Source: Charina bottae
Taxonomy: Eukaryota > Chordata > Lepidosauria > Squamata > Charinaidae
Direction of reading: 5' to 3'
NCBI GenBank assembly: GCA_023362775.1
Contig: JALMGJ010000061.1
Coordinates: 1,994,001-2,058,000 of the forward strand
Length of the DNA: 64,000 nt
Positions 1 to 11,562 of this stretch are shown here, piece by piece. Position 1 is the first letter of the stretch; the number at the start of each line of letters is the position of its first letter. The position numbers and the translations under genes were made by a program. The notes beneath the pieces were generated by a model. It searched no databases, was not told the DNA's origin, and worked only from the letters and a program-made list of their open reading frames with translations.

Positions 1-952
1 AAAGTAACTTGTTCATTCCATATGCTTTTCAACCATTTTGCTCCAAAATTTAACATTTTCCCTTCTTTTTACATTTAAAGTAATCTCCTAGCAAAGGCAA
101 GGAACAAGTTACATATTATATAGTAAAGTAACAAATTGGTCTGAATGACTAACATACATTTCCTTGCTCCGGGCCAAAAAAAAAGAGGAAAAAAAAAACA
201 GTAAGAAAAAAAGATTAAAATCAACTCCCAAAATATTTCTTATACATGTAGGAATTATATAAATCATCCCATCCGCACCGAGATCGCTTGCTTTCTGCCT
301 GGCAGGGTCAGCATTACAGACTTCCTACTTGAAAGAAATAAGAGTGCGCTGTCTCTTTAAGAGAGAGAGGAGAGCTTTTTGGCAGTCCCCTTTAAGAATA
401 TATTGATTTCCACAGTAAAGGGACTAGATAAAAGGAAGGGCTCTGCTGTTATTCCTGTTAGAGGGGATAAACCTTTCAGATTATTTCCTCAGAGGATGAT
501 GATGATGATGATGATGATGACGATGACGATGATTTTCTAAAGGGAATTCTTCGACCCCCACCATCTCGCCGCTGGGGCTGTCCTTAAAGTTACAGCTAAG
601 GGCGAAGGATACTCTGGGCCCAGAAGTGCAGGGGCCCCCGTTTGGCCGTTTGGCAAGCGGTGGGTCAGCATGAGTGAGTGAGTGAGTGAGTGAATGCGAG
701 AGGATGGCAGCATTTGGTAAATTACAGGGCTGTCTCTTAGCAACAGACAACACATCCAATTCCACGTGACTACCAAAAGCCCAGAAAAGCAAGGGGGGGG
801 GGTGGAGTGACAGCCATTTAACAGTCCCCCCTTTTAATTAATTACTAGCCCTCCCCAGATCTGCAAACGCACCTCCCTACAGGGTTGGAGAAAAAGGTGA
901 GGAGACAAAAAACAGGAGGAAAGAGAAGGGTGGAAGAGCGATGGCACCCCAC
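1..952. other. SETD1B intron 3 (part) with short tandem repeats
   Basis: The donor of the third reference-aligned SETD1B exon is at 951-952 on the minus strand, so everything below it is intron. The next expected exon, which should begin with the residues after the RRM domain (ETRMRFYELL-like in human), is not visible here and must lie outside the window. The stretch holds a (GAT)n microsatellite at 495-533 and a (GAGT)n tract at 671-695. I see no other gene. Confidence 0.8.
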
Positions 953-2572
953 CTTTAGTATCCAGCTCCACGTGGATGATGTTGCCCATGACAGATGTGT
1001 TGTGCAGATGCTGAACAGCTTCCCTGGCGCCTTTCACAGTGGCAAAGATGACTTTGGCAATTCCCAGGTGCTTCCTGTTCTTCGGGTTGTACAAAATCTC
1101 CACTTCTTCCACTTCGCCGTATTTTTTACACATCTCGGTCAGGAAATTTTCACGGATGTTGTCGTTCAACTTGGCGAAAGTGACTTGCTTGGGGGGCACG
1201 GGTCCCACATAAAACTCATCAATCTGCAGATTTATTTACAGGTGCACAAAACGCAGCAGGACGGGAGTGGGGTGGGAAACAATACACCATAAAGAGAAGT
1301 TTAAGAAGCATCTCTTGAATCCGAGAGGCATTTCCCTTCCTCCTGTCCTGGCAGTTCGTTGAGAAATCCCACATTTCTACCTCCACCATCACTTGTTTAC
1401 AAAATGACTGACAATACACAAAGAAGCCCTTATTAATTAAGCCAACTTCTGTCAAACACCAGGCTCAACTTCACTTCGTTGCCTTTATAGTATTGCTACA
1501 CCAATTGCTCAACAAACAAACACCAAGCGGTTATGATCGAAGCAAACAGTAGCACGGTCCCCTCAGCCCGTACCTTAAATTTAGGGACGGACAGTTCCAG
1601 TTCTTTCGTTTTGGTCCATATTCGTCCGATCCTGGGGTCCTCGACACACTCCACGGGGGCAAGGCTTGGATTCTGCAAAAAAAAAAAAAAAAAAGGAGGT
1701 AGGAGGGGTGTCACCAGCGTCCAGGTACAAACCTCATGGTGGAGCAAGACCAAAAAGTTTACCCTGCAGAACTGCAAAGCAAGGAAATCGAAAGGCATGC
1801 TTTTTTTTTTTTTTTTGGGGGGGGGGGAGAGAACATTAGATGCCCCAGAGCTGAAGGAGCCGGGGATACCCCAGCAATAAAGCTGGGGCTTTTTCTGACA
1901 AGCTACAATTAGGTTAGGGGGTGTAACTTCTGTATTTTCCATTTTGTATCAAGATTTCCTCCCCCAGGTCATGAAGAGACCTCTCTCCTCTCCCTAGAAA
2001 GAGAACGGGGGTTTGAACAAGATACTGGGGGGGGGGGGGGGGGAGAAGGAGGCAGGCGGGCGGGCGACGGTGGCTTTTCTATGTTGTTTCCCTCCGAGGG
2101 GGACCCACTTACAGGAATGCTGAAATGCTGCCCATCGTAGCGATAGAGTTTGTGCTGTCCTTTCTTCAGAGCTGGGTCAATAATCAACTTGTAACTTTTC
2201 CAATGGTGGTTTTTCTTCTCGGCCGAGGGACCCGCCGGGGCGCCGCTCTCCATGCCGTTGATCCAACCTGGGGGAAGCGGGAGGGAGCCCCCAAGTTAAA
2301 AAAAAAACGCGGAAAGAGAGGGGGAGAGGGGGAGAAAGAGAAGGGGGAGGAGGAAGGCGGTCACTGCACGGCCCCCCCGCCCCGCACCCGCCGCCTCCGT
2401 CCAGCTGGGGGGAGACGGCTCTGCCCCATCGCGGGCGCCCCCGGCTGCGGCGAGGGGGGCGGGCAGGGGGTCCCGGGCCCCGCTCACTTGAACTCAGTTT
2501 TCGGCCGGGGTCTTCGCTCGGCTTGGCTCTCTCGCCTCCGCCGCCCGCCGCCTTGCTCTCTCGGAAAGACAT
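953..2572 (-). CDS. SETD1B: SETD1B, 5' coding exons (histone H3K4 methyltransferase; gene continues off the left edge)
   Basis: Catalytic subunit of a COMPASS complex that methylates histone H3 lysine 4 in the nucleus; only the N-terminus is in view. Minus-strand coding exons are 2488-2572 (optional upstream exon), 2113-2267, 1574-1672 and 953-1223, all GT-AG with matching phases. The conserved block has the [18 protein letters not shown] motif and LYRYDGQHF, then [12 protein letters not shown] and LSVPKFK, then [14 protein letters not shown] leading into the RRM ([37 protein letters not shown]). '[11 protein letters not shown]' and 'LYNPK' fit SETD1B and not SETD1A (IGQIPLKEVTF, LLHPR in human). 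The reference-like start is the ATG at 2253; an in-frame upstream ATG at 2572 adds 33 residues through a spliced exon. The SET domain lies outside the window. Confidence 0.93.
2488..2572 (-). CDS. SETD1B: SETD1B alternative first coding exon (in-frame upstream ATG)
   Basis: The ATG at 2572-2570 has A at -3 and opens 28 codons ([11 protein letters not shown]..., ending KLSS) before a GTGAG donor at 2487. The next exon has a CAG acceptor just before 2267 and gives 14 bases before the reference-like ATG at 2253. 85 + 14 = 99 bases, so the frame is kept: ...KLSS-S-W-I-N-G-M-E-S. The first exon could therefore be coding rather than 5' UTR. The human reference protein begins with a different, His/Gln/Pro-rich N-terminus at the second ATG. 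Use of the upstream start is inferred from the open frame and phase only. Confidence 0.6.
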
Positions 2573-3337
2573 TGTTCGCCGGGCCGATCGGCCGCGAGAG
2601 GCGAGCTGCTCCCTCACGCGGGGCTGCGGGCTACATTACGCGGGGCCGGGAAGCCGCCCGCCTCCTCTTTTTTTTTCCTCGCGAGCCAACACATATCGTG
2701 CGTGTGCGCCTTCGGCTGGCTGCTCGGGCATCCCACAATTCTCCGCTATGGAGCTGCTGGGCGAATGGCTAACCGCCCTCCGCCGAATGCACATTCACGG
2801 CAGCCGCGCCGCGCCGCAAAGCCCCCGGCCCGCCGGCCCGGCCCCGCCGCGCCGCCCCGCCCGGAAGAAAGGGCCGGGCATTTTCCCCCGCCGCCCCGGC
2901 CCTCCGCTCGCCCGGACGGCGAGGCCCAGCCCGCTTGGAATCTGCCGACTACGTTTACCTAAGAGGGGAACTCTCCCTAAACAAGACGAGATGGACGGGG
3001 GGGCGGGCAGAGCAGACACAAGAGCGAGCGCGAGAGGGCGGGCGGGCGGGGGGAGAAGTTGCTGGGACGGGAGGGCGGCGAGGACGAGTCAACGTTAGGC
3101 CGGGGGGCCGGGGGGGCACGTTTGAGCCTGGGGGAGTCACCTCCCGAGGGCCCCCCAGGCTGGGCGCTGATACGCCGCGCGCAGCGGCACCTTCCTCTCC
3201 CCGGCAGGAGGAGGAGGAGGAGGAGGAAGGGGCGCCCCCGTTTTGTTACAATGTGTCAATTTTATGATTCCGGGGAGGCGGGAGGAAGGCAGGCAGGCAG
3301 GCAAAGTAGCAGCTCCGGCTGATGAAAGGTCCGGAGC

Positions 3338-3590
3338 AGCCAATCAGGCGGGCCCTTCCATTTTGTGTGGGCTCGAGCCAGTCCGGCGGGGCAGGCTCCC
3401 TCGCCCGCCCGCCCGCCGCCGCCGCGCCCCCCCCCCGGCCGCCCTCGCCCCTTCCTCCGCTCCCCCTCCCCTCCCCGGGTCGCTTCGTCGGGCTCGGGGT
3501 GGCTTTACCTCGTCTTGTGCTTGGGGTTGGTAATTGGGCCGTGGTGAGGTAATTGGCTGGTTGGAGGCCCCGGGCGGGCGCAGCCAATCA
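3338..3590. promoter_or_regulatory. Cluster of four CCAAT boxes upstream of SETD1B
   Basis: CCAAT occurs at 3340-3344 and 3584-3588 on the plus strand, both in the full AGCCAATCA context typical of NF-Y sites. ATTGG, its complement, occurs at 3533-3537 and 3552-3556. Four boxes in 250 bp, with the last three inside 56 bp, is the multi-CCAAT layout NF-Y uses in TATA-less promoters. Binding is inferred. Confidence 0.5.
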
Positions 3591-3780
3591 GGGCGCTGCT
3601 TGCATCGGGCTTGAGTTATTAGACGCGGCTCGACGGGCTTCCTCCCGCAGACAGCCGAGGAGAGGCCGAGCGGTCGGCCATTTTTCTGCAATGGAATCAA
3701 ATGGCCAGCTGGGTTTTCCTTTGTTCGCATGAATCCTCGCCGGCCCGGGCAGGAGCGCTCCCCGCCCGTGTTAGTATCTG

Positions 3781-5000
3781 ACCACCTTTAGAGGACTCAG
3801 AGGAAGAAGGAGGACGTGATAAAAAGAGCCGGATTTTTCCCTCTGACTCGGAGCCCATCTTGCTCTCGTGTCTAACTAGGTCATGGCACGCCCTTAAGCC
3901 AGCAGTCCCCGTTTTGAATGAGCAAAAAAAGTAAATACATACGTCTTTTCGGTGTGTTTCTATTTTTGAAAGCTTTCGTCTCTCCGCCTGAAGTATACAT
4001 TTTTAGATAAGTCTTAAACACTTAACAGTCCTGGCCATCTTTTAAGTTAAACCCTTCCGTGCTAACGAGGTAAATATAAATGTAGGAACCGTGAAGCCTG
4101 GCAAAACAGTCAGGATAACTTTTTGTTTTGCCTTTTACATTGTAAGTACCCAATCCATTCTGTCCTTCTTAATAAGTGTAGTTTTCATGTTAAATGTTAC
4201 TGGAGTTCTCCTTATTTATTTTATTCAGACTTCATCTGCATGTCATTTTTTTTGTCTTGCTTATCTAAACCAATTGCTTCTGAAAGACTTTCTAAATCAT
4301 TTAGTATTTAGCTAGAGATGCGTAGGATGTTTACATACAGTAACTTAACCAGGCGTAGCCACACTAACGTGCAGATTGAACGGTGTTTGATCATGTTTTT
4401 TAAAAGATGGCGGGGGGAGGCGAAGGGGAGGAAATACACGCCCGTTGTCTTTATGTGCGGCGTAAATCTCAGCGAAATGTACCGATTTAAGTCTGCAGCC
4501 CAAAATTAGCTGGATACCGTTGGTCAAAATCAGTGGACGTCTTAACCCTTTTTTTGGTTTGGTTTTTTTTTTGCTATAGCCATAGAAACGACTGGATATG
4601 AGATTTGATTTGCAAATTTGCCACAGGTCAGAGAGAATGTAACCAATATTTAGAAATAGTGATTTCCCCCCCTCTATTACCCCCCCTTCACCTTCAGAAC
4701 TGCCTCAACTATGGTGTGCGGGTAAGTAAACCTTTTGCCCTTGCAGTGGAGCAGAGCAGGCCTCTGCGACAAAATGTTTTTCTCCAGGGCGGATATCCGA
4801 GTTACTTTCGGTCCGGGATGGGGTAGATAGCTAACGATCTCGGGGCTGGGGGGGCGGGGGGTTCACAATCAGGATCCGAACCTGTCCCTTCCTTTTTTTC
4901 ATCTCCCCGAAACAAAGCGCTTGGCTTGTTTGGCTGGAGTTGAAGCGGCTTTCCTGGCGGATCTGTGGTGGCTTTAGAAAACTGCTAAGTCAGACAGAAG
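3781..5000. other. Intergenic, no gene seen
   Basis: AT-richer sequence between two CpG-dense blocks. It contains an AAGATGGCGG string at about 4404-4413 that resembles a YY1 site. No exon with conserved coding or paired splice sites is recognised. Confidence 0.5.
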
Positions 5001-6250
5001 GGAGGTGTCTTTGCTTGTTTGTTTGAATGCAACCGAGGAGAACCTGTGAGTTTTGCTCCCTGCGGTTATTGGAGAGGGTGTTTTTTTCCTGTTTAATGCC
5101 TTCGCTTTGGGGAGCAAGAGTTTTGGCGACACGCAGCAGCCATGGAGGCGACTCGGCGTGGCTCTCTTCGCCCTGCGCGCGAGGGAAGCCACCAGCCCCA
5201 AAATGGAGACTCGCCTCTCCCCGTCAGAGGCGCTGCCAGGCTGGAGTCGAGCCGTTGGGAAAGCGCGTGATGCGGCTGCCGGCTGGCCTCTCATTTTTTT
5301 CTTCCCTTTTCCGCCCTGCAGGAGCGGCTCCGGGAGGCTTTCTTGGGCCGGCGGGCCCCTCTCCCTCCCTCCCTCCCGGGGCGAGCCGTCGCGGCTTCGC
5401 ATTGGCGTCCCCCGGCTTGGCTCTCCTGTCGAGGCCGAGCCCTTCCTCTCGCCGCCTCCCTTGGACGAGCGGGTAGAAAGCCGAGCGGCCCAGCGCCACC
5501 CTCCCCCCCCGGGGCTGCTGCTTCGAGGGGAAAGACGGGGCCGTTGCGCGCGAGCGAGCGGGTCCTGGCCAGGCTCCAGCCCTGCCTGCTCTTGGCTCGC
5601 CGCTCCGGGGTGGGGGACAAGCGGCCCGGCTCTTAAAGCAGCAGGCTGCCCCCGTCGCTCAGGACGAAGGCAGGGCCGCACCAGGCAGCGCTGGGGGCCG
5701 CGGCTGGCTGACGGCGCTGCCTTCCACCCCTTGCAGTGGAGGGAGAGGGTGGCTCAGACATGGCGGCACTGCCTGGCGCTCTCCTCCCTGCCTTGCTTCC
5801 CTCCCTCCCTCCCTCCGGCTGCTGCGGGTGCCCGGGGGCGGGTGGGGAGCAAATCGCCCGGCAGGGCTGCCTCAACTCCTCAGCGGGCATCTCCGAGCAG
5901 GCTGTCAGCGGCATTACTCATCCTCCCCACCCCCCAGCCACAACCCCTAGAAAGGGGGAGCTGAACGGTGCAGGAGGAGGAGGAACAGCAGCGGCAGGCA
6001 GAGAAGAGAGTCCGTGCCCTTGTCAACCAGAGGGCTATCTGATGGCATCTGCCCACTGGCAGCAGGCAGTCTGTGCCTGGCGCAGCGCTGGTGAAGCTGC
6101 TCCCCTTTGTTTGCAGGGCCAGGTTCCAGAGTAAGGGCAGGAGAGCCTCTCGGGAGCTGCAGCGCTGAGCCTCCCTTGTTTTCTCCGGCTAAGAGAGCTG
6201 GCGCCTCTGGCAGTGGATGTGGAGGCCGTTCAGGCACGGGGGGGGTTGCT
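5000..6250. promoter_or_regulatory. Orphan CpG island between SETD1B and RHOF
   Basis: GC-rich and CpG-dense from about 5.1 to 6.0 kb, with C/T-rich runs such as repeated CCCT near 5358-5378 and 5802-5818. It is separated from the SETD1B island by about 1.2 kb of AT-richer DNA and lies 8 kb from the RHOF start. Long open frames exist on both strands (e.g. 5053-5964) but none resembles a known protein. It may be an alternative promoter or a noncoding-RNA promoter; that is an inference from composition only. Confidence 0.45.
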
Positions 6251-9200
6251 TCACCGCGCTGGGGGTCTCCCAAATGGGTGCTTTTCTGACATTTTTGAAA
6301 AAGGGTGACGCCTCGGGCCTTGACTTCACGCCAGATTCTTCCATGCAGCCTTTTCCACAGGCTAAGCCAGGTGTTGTTTTTTTTAATTGGTGCAGAAATG
6401 AGTAGAGGAGCAACCAGCTCTGTTTTTTGGCTTAGAAAAATATTAGCTTTCCTCAGAGCAGCCGGATTGGCACGATAGGTACGGATCGACAAGTGTCCAG
6501 GTGAAATCCATCTGACCTTTCTCTTCCCTCTCTCAGTAATCTCTCAGGAGGGTGACGGTTGAAACATTTCTTAAACATACCTCCCGGTGCTGGCTGATTG
6601 TAAAATATTCAGTGGGAGGCCCTGGGTGTTGCCTCTCGGATTCCATTTTACCATCTGTACCAGGATTTGCTCAAGCGGTTAAACCTGTTTTTAAGCAACA
6701 GCTCAAAAGGAACGGACTGCCTGTTAAACATTAAGCAACGTCATCCTTCCTCCTTTCGGCCTTTGTGGGAAAAGAGAAGGTAAAGCTATTGCTTAAGTTG
6801 AAAGCATAGGAGGGGGACCGACTCCTGGTGAAGTATGCCAATTGCTTCAGAGTAAACATGCTTAGTATTTACATTGTACACTTGGGGCCTTTAAGATGGC
6901 GTTGGGAGAATGGGCTTTAATTTCTGCCACCGGGCTCAGGCTGAACTAGGTGTCGTGGCGCATTGTGTTTCCATATGAAAAATAGTGCCGGCAGTGCTGT
7001 GGAGGTCAGTGTGCGTCTTCTACCCATTTGCCTTTCCCTCTCAGTCGGTGACCTACTTGCCAGGAGGGATAACAGTGAGGGAGCCCCATCGCCAGATGGT
7101 TGTTTAGCGAGGCATCTCTCCCCACGATTGCCTTTGTGGGCTAGGAATGAAGTGGCCGGCTGAAGGGTTCTCAAATTCCTTTCAAGCGCGACGCATGAGC
7201 AGCAGCTACCAAGTACAAGCTTGATCCTGACAGCCTGGATTGTATACATCTCGGTTGTTGTTTTCCTTCCCTTCCCCATTCCACTTAGCCTAATGTAGGT
7301 CACTGTGCAATCTCCGCAGCTCCACGCCTCTTGCAATTGGTGTAGAGTATTGCGGTTTTGAGTTTTCCAAGCGATCCATATAGGTTACCTTTACAGCAGT
7401 CCTATACAGTTGAGTAGTCTTATCTCCATACAGTAGATAGATGTGAAGGCAAGGCTGGAATATACAGTGGATTATGTATAACTTAATCCCATGATTTCAA
7501 GGCTGAGGTAAGATGCAAACCGAGGTTTTTGCAGCTTGCATGAACAGTTGTGCTATGCTGACTTAGACACTGTGGAATGTATGGTCCTCCTCCTCTACTG
7601 AAGTGCCTGGATTAAGAATAAGTACTACATTGTTTTGTCCTAATTTGAGATTTGTGGATGCCGGACCATTTATTTTAAAATTTCAGGAGGGTTGCTGTGT
7701 CAAAGGCTCTAAGATGGAGTCTTTTAGTTTGTCAAAACAGGCTTTTGGAGTTTGCTCAGTGTATTTATTCCGATAGCGTATTTCTTGGCAAAGACCTGTA
7801 TTACCTACAGTATTGGTTAAATTATCCTGAAAGGGTGATTTGCACTGAATTTGTGGAGAAATGGCTTGCATGCTTTATCAATTAGCCAATAAGCAGTGGT
7901 ATTTTTACCACTTATGTCAGTTATGTCAGTTTCAAGTGTATTTCACTTCAATCCATTTCAACTGTCCTTGGAGAATGCTTGATGTACAAAAATAGTTTTA
8001 TCAGAGTTTCTAAACATTTTCAAGTTAATTTCCTTCTAGCAGTAATAGTTCTGTGTCTTTTCTAGACAAAGTCTATGTCTTTGTAAGACTGGAAAGTTTG
8101 AATTGAGGGGCAGCATACAAATACAAACTTCGCTTAAGTGTTGGGGAATAAGCTAAATGAGAGCAAGTTTTTACAAGCAAACCTCCTGGCCTGATTCCTA
8201 TTTCACTGTGTATTTAGGCAGCCAAGACTCCACCTATTTTTGTGAACCAGAAGACTGAATACATAGAAGCAGTTTTATTAAATGTTTGCGTTTTCTGAGC
8301 ATTATTTGTCATGAGCAAGCTCTAGTTGAATTTCTTTAAACTTTAAACCTTTCTCTGTAAGGGGCACTGATTAGATTATGTAATCATCTCTCAGGTACAA
8401 AATCTTGTTTGTTTTGTTGCCCACCCCCCAAAGGAGGAGCCCTGATGCTTTGCTTAGCAAACCTAAGGCCCCAATAAACTCACCTGGGAGTTTGTCCTTT
8501 ACTGTGCTTAAGACAGAGCCATGCCCTTAATTGGCTGAACTGTTCTAATGCTGCTGCTGAAGGAGTTTGCAAAGGAGTTTCTGGGAGAGAAAGGAAAGCT
8601 GTCGTTTTAGCAGCAATTATAGTCCCGTGAGAGATGGATGTGGCCTGGGAAGATCTCAAGCCCCGGAGGAAGGAAGTGGCTGAAGAGTGCTGCTTAGGCA
8701 GCAATAAGGGGACCTTCAAGAAGTGGGCAGAAAGGGATTAAGCAAAGGAAACAAAACTGACTTCTGACCTTCATAGTGTGAAGTGAATGTGCACGCTGGG
8801 AAGAGAAATATGGTAGGGGCTTGCTTAGGAGGAGGATACTGTATAAGGTTAAGCTGCTCTCTGCCATAATGCACAAAATAGAATCTCCATGTTCATCGTG
8901 TGATTGGTTCGGTTTTGGTCTTACGGTGTTTACGAATGCAGCACTGGGCGGTGTGTCAATCAGTTCGTCTTGTCTTCTTGAATAAACTGCCAGTTGTCTA
9001 TTCAATAGGCCATAGCAAACCAAGGTTAATGTGTTATCTGAACCCAGTCTTATTCCCATATTGTGCTATGCCACAATTTGATCTGTTTGGTTTTGATTAA
9101 ATATTATATATGAATTTAGTCTACTGTGGCTTATTCAACCAATCATGGCTTACATGCAGATCTTGTTATTGCATCCCATTAGGTAGCAGTTGCTAGGAGG

Positions 9201-10089
9201 CACTAGCCTTTATTTCACATTCTTTTCTAAACTGTTTTGAAGGGCCCCGCTGGCCGGCCGTTAGAAGCCAGACACTGGACTAGGCAGACCTAGATCTAAT
9301 ACAGCAACCTTTTTGTGTTACCACCATGCTGAGGCTTTGGATGAGGGCACGGTACATGGGATTGTTAGAGCTTGGCAAAAGGGCTGGATTAGTTTCAGCC
9401 TTGTTAATGCTGCCCGATAGCCTAAACCAGAGGACGTTACATTGTTCAAATAAATAGCCAGCCAATTCTTTAATTGTATGCTTCCAGCAAATTATTAGAC
9501 AATATACAATTGTATGTATATCCTCAGAGTCCTTCCAATTGGTATATTCATAGCAAAGGTAATCTGAGAGCAGCAGGCGCCATTTGGATCACATTACCTT
9601 TGAATAATCGCCTTGGTGACTAATACCTCCCCTTCAAGGCCAAAGTATTAGAACATTTTGCAGAAATACATGCATACTGGTTAAAGTTCTATGTAAGACT
9701 GCAAAATATCAAGTACTGAAACAGAACATGCTCTTCCTCAAAATGCCAGCTTTAGAACATGTGTTTACAACACTGACAGATGAGGAAGGAGCATAATTCA
9801 AGTTGCTTAACTTTGGTACAGAGAAACACATGGAATGTGAGACTCTGCTCTTACTTTATGGACAATGGTAACGTCTTGTTTTATTATACCCTGGAATAGC
9901 TGGATGACGTGGCCTGAATAGTATTGAAAATGACATGGTGTAGTATATACATGCAGTGCATGTGTCGTTTCAGGCCTGAGTTTTAATGTGTCACTTCTAG
10001 TAGTGGCTAGGTTTGAGCATTATGGTAAACCATGGTTGGCTTCCCATTGTGCTAAGGGCTGGGTTAGCACATGCTAAGCTAAAATCAAA
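6251..10089. other. Intergenic, degenerate repeats only
   Basis: No gene recognised. Sequence around 8890-9200 and 10010-10090 (CATGGTTGGCTT, AACCAAGGTTAA, GGCTTATTCAACC type strings) matches a degenerate interspersed repeat seen again near 18.05-18.23, 20.14-20.45, 52.86-52.93 and 55.78-55.93 kb. I cannot name its family. Confidence 0.4.
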
Positions 10090-10315
10090 CTTTTTTTTTA
10101 ATCTGTTCAATCGTGTCTGATTCTCGGAGACTGCCTGGACAAGTCCTTGCAGTTTTCTTGGCAGTTTTTTTCAGAAGTGGTTTGCCATTGCCTTTTTCCT
10201 AGGGCTGAGTGTGTGTGACTGGCCCAAGGTCACCCAGCTGGCTTTGCCTCAGGCGGGACTAGAACTCACGGTATCCTGATCTCTATCCTGATGCCTTAAC
10301 CACTACACCAAACTA
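10090..10315 (-). mobile_element. tRNA-derived SINE, minus strand
   Basis: On the minus strand it starts TTTGGTGTAGTGGTTAAGGC, a tRNA-like box A region, followed by GAGTTCTAGTCCCGCC in the box B position. Then come GGGTGACCTTGGGCCAGTCA and GCAATGGCAAACC. It ends in a GTCTCCGAGAATCAGACACG-type tail before an oligo-A (T-run at 10092-10099 on plus). The tail resembles Bov-B LINE 3' ends, as in the Sauria SINEs of squamates. Flanking duplications are not clear, so it is probably old. Confidence 0.65.
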
Positions 10316-10857
10316 ATCGTGTGGATTAATGTGATGTGTGAACTTAAAAAATCTTTGCTGTGTCAAAATAAACTCATTCAGTTCACTGAGCAACCTGAAG
10401 TTCAACCCACCTACCAACTACTGTGGTAACAGATGTTTTCAAGTATTCAAAATACATCTGTTAGCAATGGGAATCTCTGTCAAATAATGTGGACAGGCTC
10501 TCAGTAGGATCATTGGCTATTGGTAAAATATTCATCTATGCTGGCCTTGACCACTGAAAATGACAAACCTCCCACATGGTAGCCTCTAGAGGCTAGATTT
10601 GCATAAGACACTTAACATGGTTACTGAATGAATCCATTTGCCAGATTCACATAGTACACTGAATCATAAAATAAATGGGCTGAATGAACAAAACCTTGTT
10701 TGTTCTTTGTGGATTAACATGTTATTACTAAGCAAGTTTAGAATTTGTGCAACTACAGCTGTTAGGTCTAAGTGATCTGGTTAAAATGTCATACATTTTG
10801 TAATGTTTGCAAATTTCCCTAAGTTTGCTTAATATTTGAATGTATCTTTAATTAGAA

Positions 10858-11189
10858 GGGGCGTGGTGGCTCAGTGGGTAAGACGCCAGGCTTGTCGATC
10901 GGAAGATCGCAAGTTTGGCGGTTCGAATCCCTAGCCCTGCGTGCGGAGTGAACTCCCGCACTAGCTCCAGCTCTTGCCAACCTAGCAATTCGAAAGCATG
11001 CAAATGCAAGTAGATGAATAGGTACCACTTCGGTGGGATGATAACAGCGTTCCGTGTGCGTCATGCAGCCACATGACCGCGGAAGCGTCTTCGGACAGCG
11101 CTGGCTCTTCAGCTAACAAACGGAGATGAGCACCGGCCCCTAGAGTCGGACACGACTGCACAAATGTGCGGGGGGAACCTTTACCTTTT
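10858..11189 (+). mobile_element. tRNA-derived SINE with Bov-B-like tail and 15-bp TSD
   Basis: The tRNA-like head has a box A (TGGTGGCTCAGTGGGTAAGA at about 10864) and a perfect box B (GGTTCGAATCC at about 10920). A SINE-specific body follows and the 3' end reads AGAGTCGGACACGACTG, the Bov-B LINE-type tail. The element is bracketed by an exact 15-bp direct repeat, TATCTTTAATTAGAA, at 10843-10857 and 11190-11204, the signature of LINE-assisted insertion. A second, truncated copy of the family lies at 25552-25805. It is not a functional tRNA gene. Confidence 0.85.
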
Positions 11190-11413
11190 TATCTTTAATT
11201 AGAAACCTTTTTATCTAATTAAAAAAGGAACTTTTTGTCTGGTCTCCTTCTTGAGTTGATTTACAGTGCTAAATAAGCAATTAGTCTTGTATTTATTTCA
11301 ATGTTTTCCCACTAGCTGGGTGAAAAGGAGTCAACATATTCAAGCAGCGGATTTATAAATGTTTTAAAGCTACAATGCTAGATTGAAGTACTGCCATTAC
11401 TACAAGTCTCTCT

Positions 11414-11562
11414 GCATTAACAATTATTTATATTTGTTTATTTATTGTATTTGTAATTTGCATTGAATTTTAACGGTGATCTTGTTGTAAACCGCCCAGA
11501 GTCCCCCTTTGGGGGGGAGATGGGCGGTGATAAATCTGATAAATAAAATAAATAAATAAATT
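11414..11562 (+). mobile_element. LINE 3'-end fragment (CR1/L2-like)
   Basis: Contains the GTAAACCGCCCAGAGTCC ... GGGAGATGGGCGG hairpin-like core followed by (AATAAA)n-type tails. The same core occurs at about 28630-28722 (-), 46255-46345 (-) and 55385-55531 (+). This is a recurrent 3'-tail repeat in squamate genomes. The LINE clade is not certain from the tail alone. Confidence 0.55.

Larger units (their letters stand above)
2200..3780 (-). promoter_or_regulatory. CpG-island promoter of SETD1B
   Basis: Very GC- and CpG-dense sequence spans the first SETD1B exons and about 1.2 kb upstream. It has no TATA box at a convincing position and carries several CCAAT boxes (listed separately), which fits a broad CpG-island promoter of a housekeeping chromatin gene. 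Long open frames on both strands here are a side effect of high GC. A homopolymer of 17 G at 2027-2043 lies just inside intron 1, and a GGA run sits near 3205-3228. Confidence 0.75.

Noticed and set aside
885..1292. Plus-strand frame of 135 codons over the SETD1B RRM exon
   Set aside because: Antisense shadow of a conserved exon with intact splice sites on the minus strand.
5053..5964. 303-codon open frame in the orphan CpG island
   Set aside because: High GC lowers stop frequency; several overlapping frames on both strands are equally open, and the product is low-complexity Pro/Arg/Gly/Ser with no known domain.
10858..10935. Possible tRNA gene (good box A and box B)
   Set aside because: The match is followed by a SINE body and Bov-B-like tail within 15-bp TSDs, and a second copy exists at 25552-25805.
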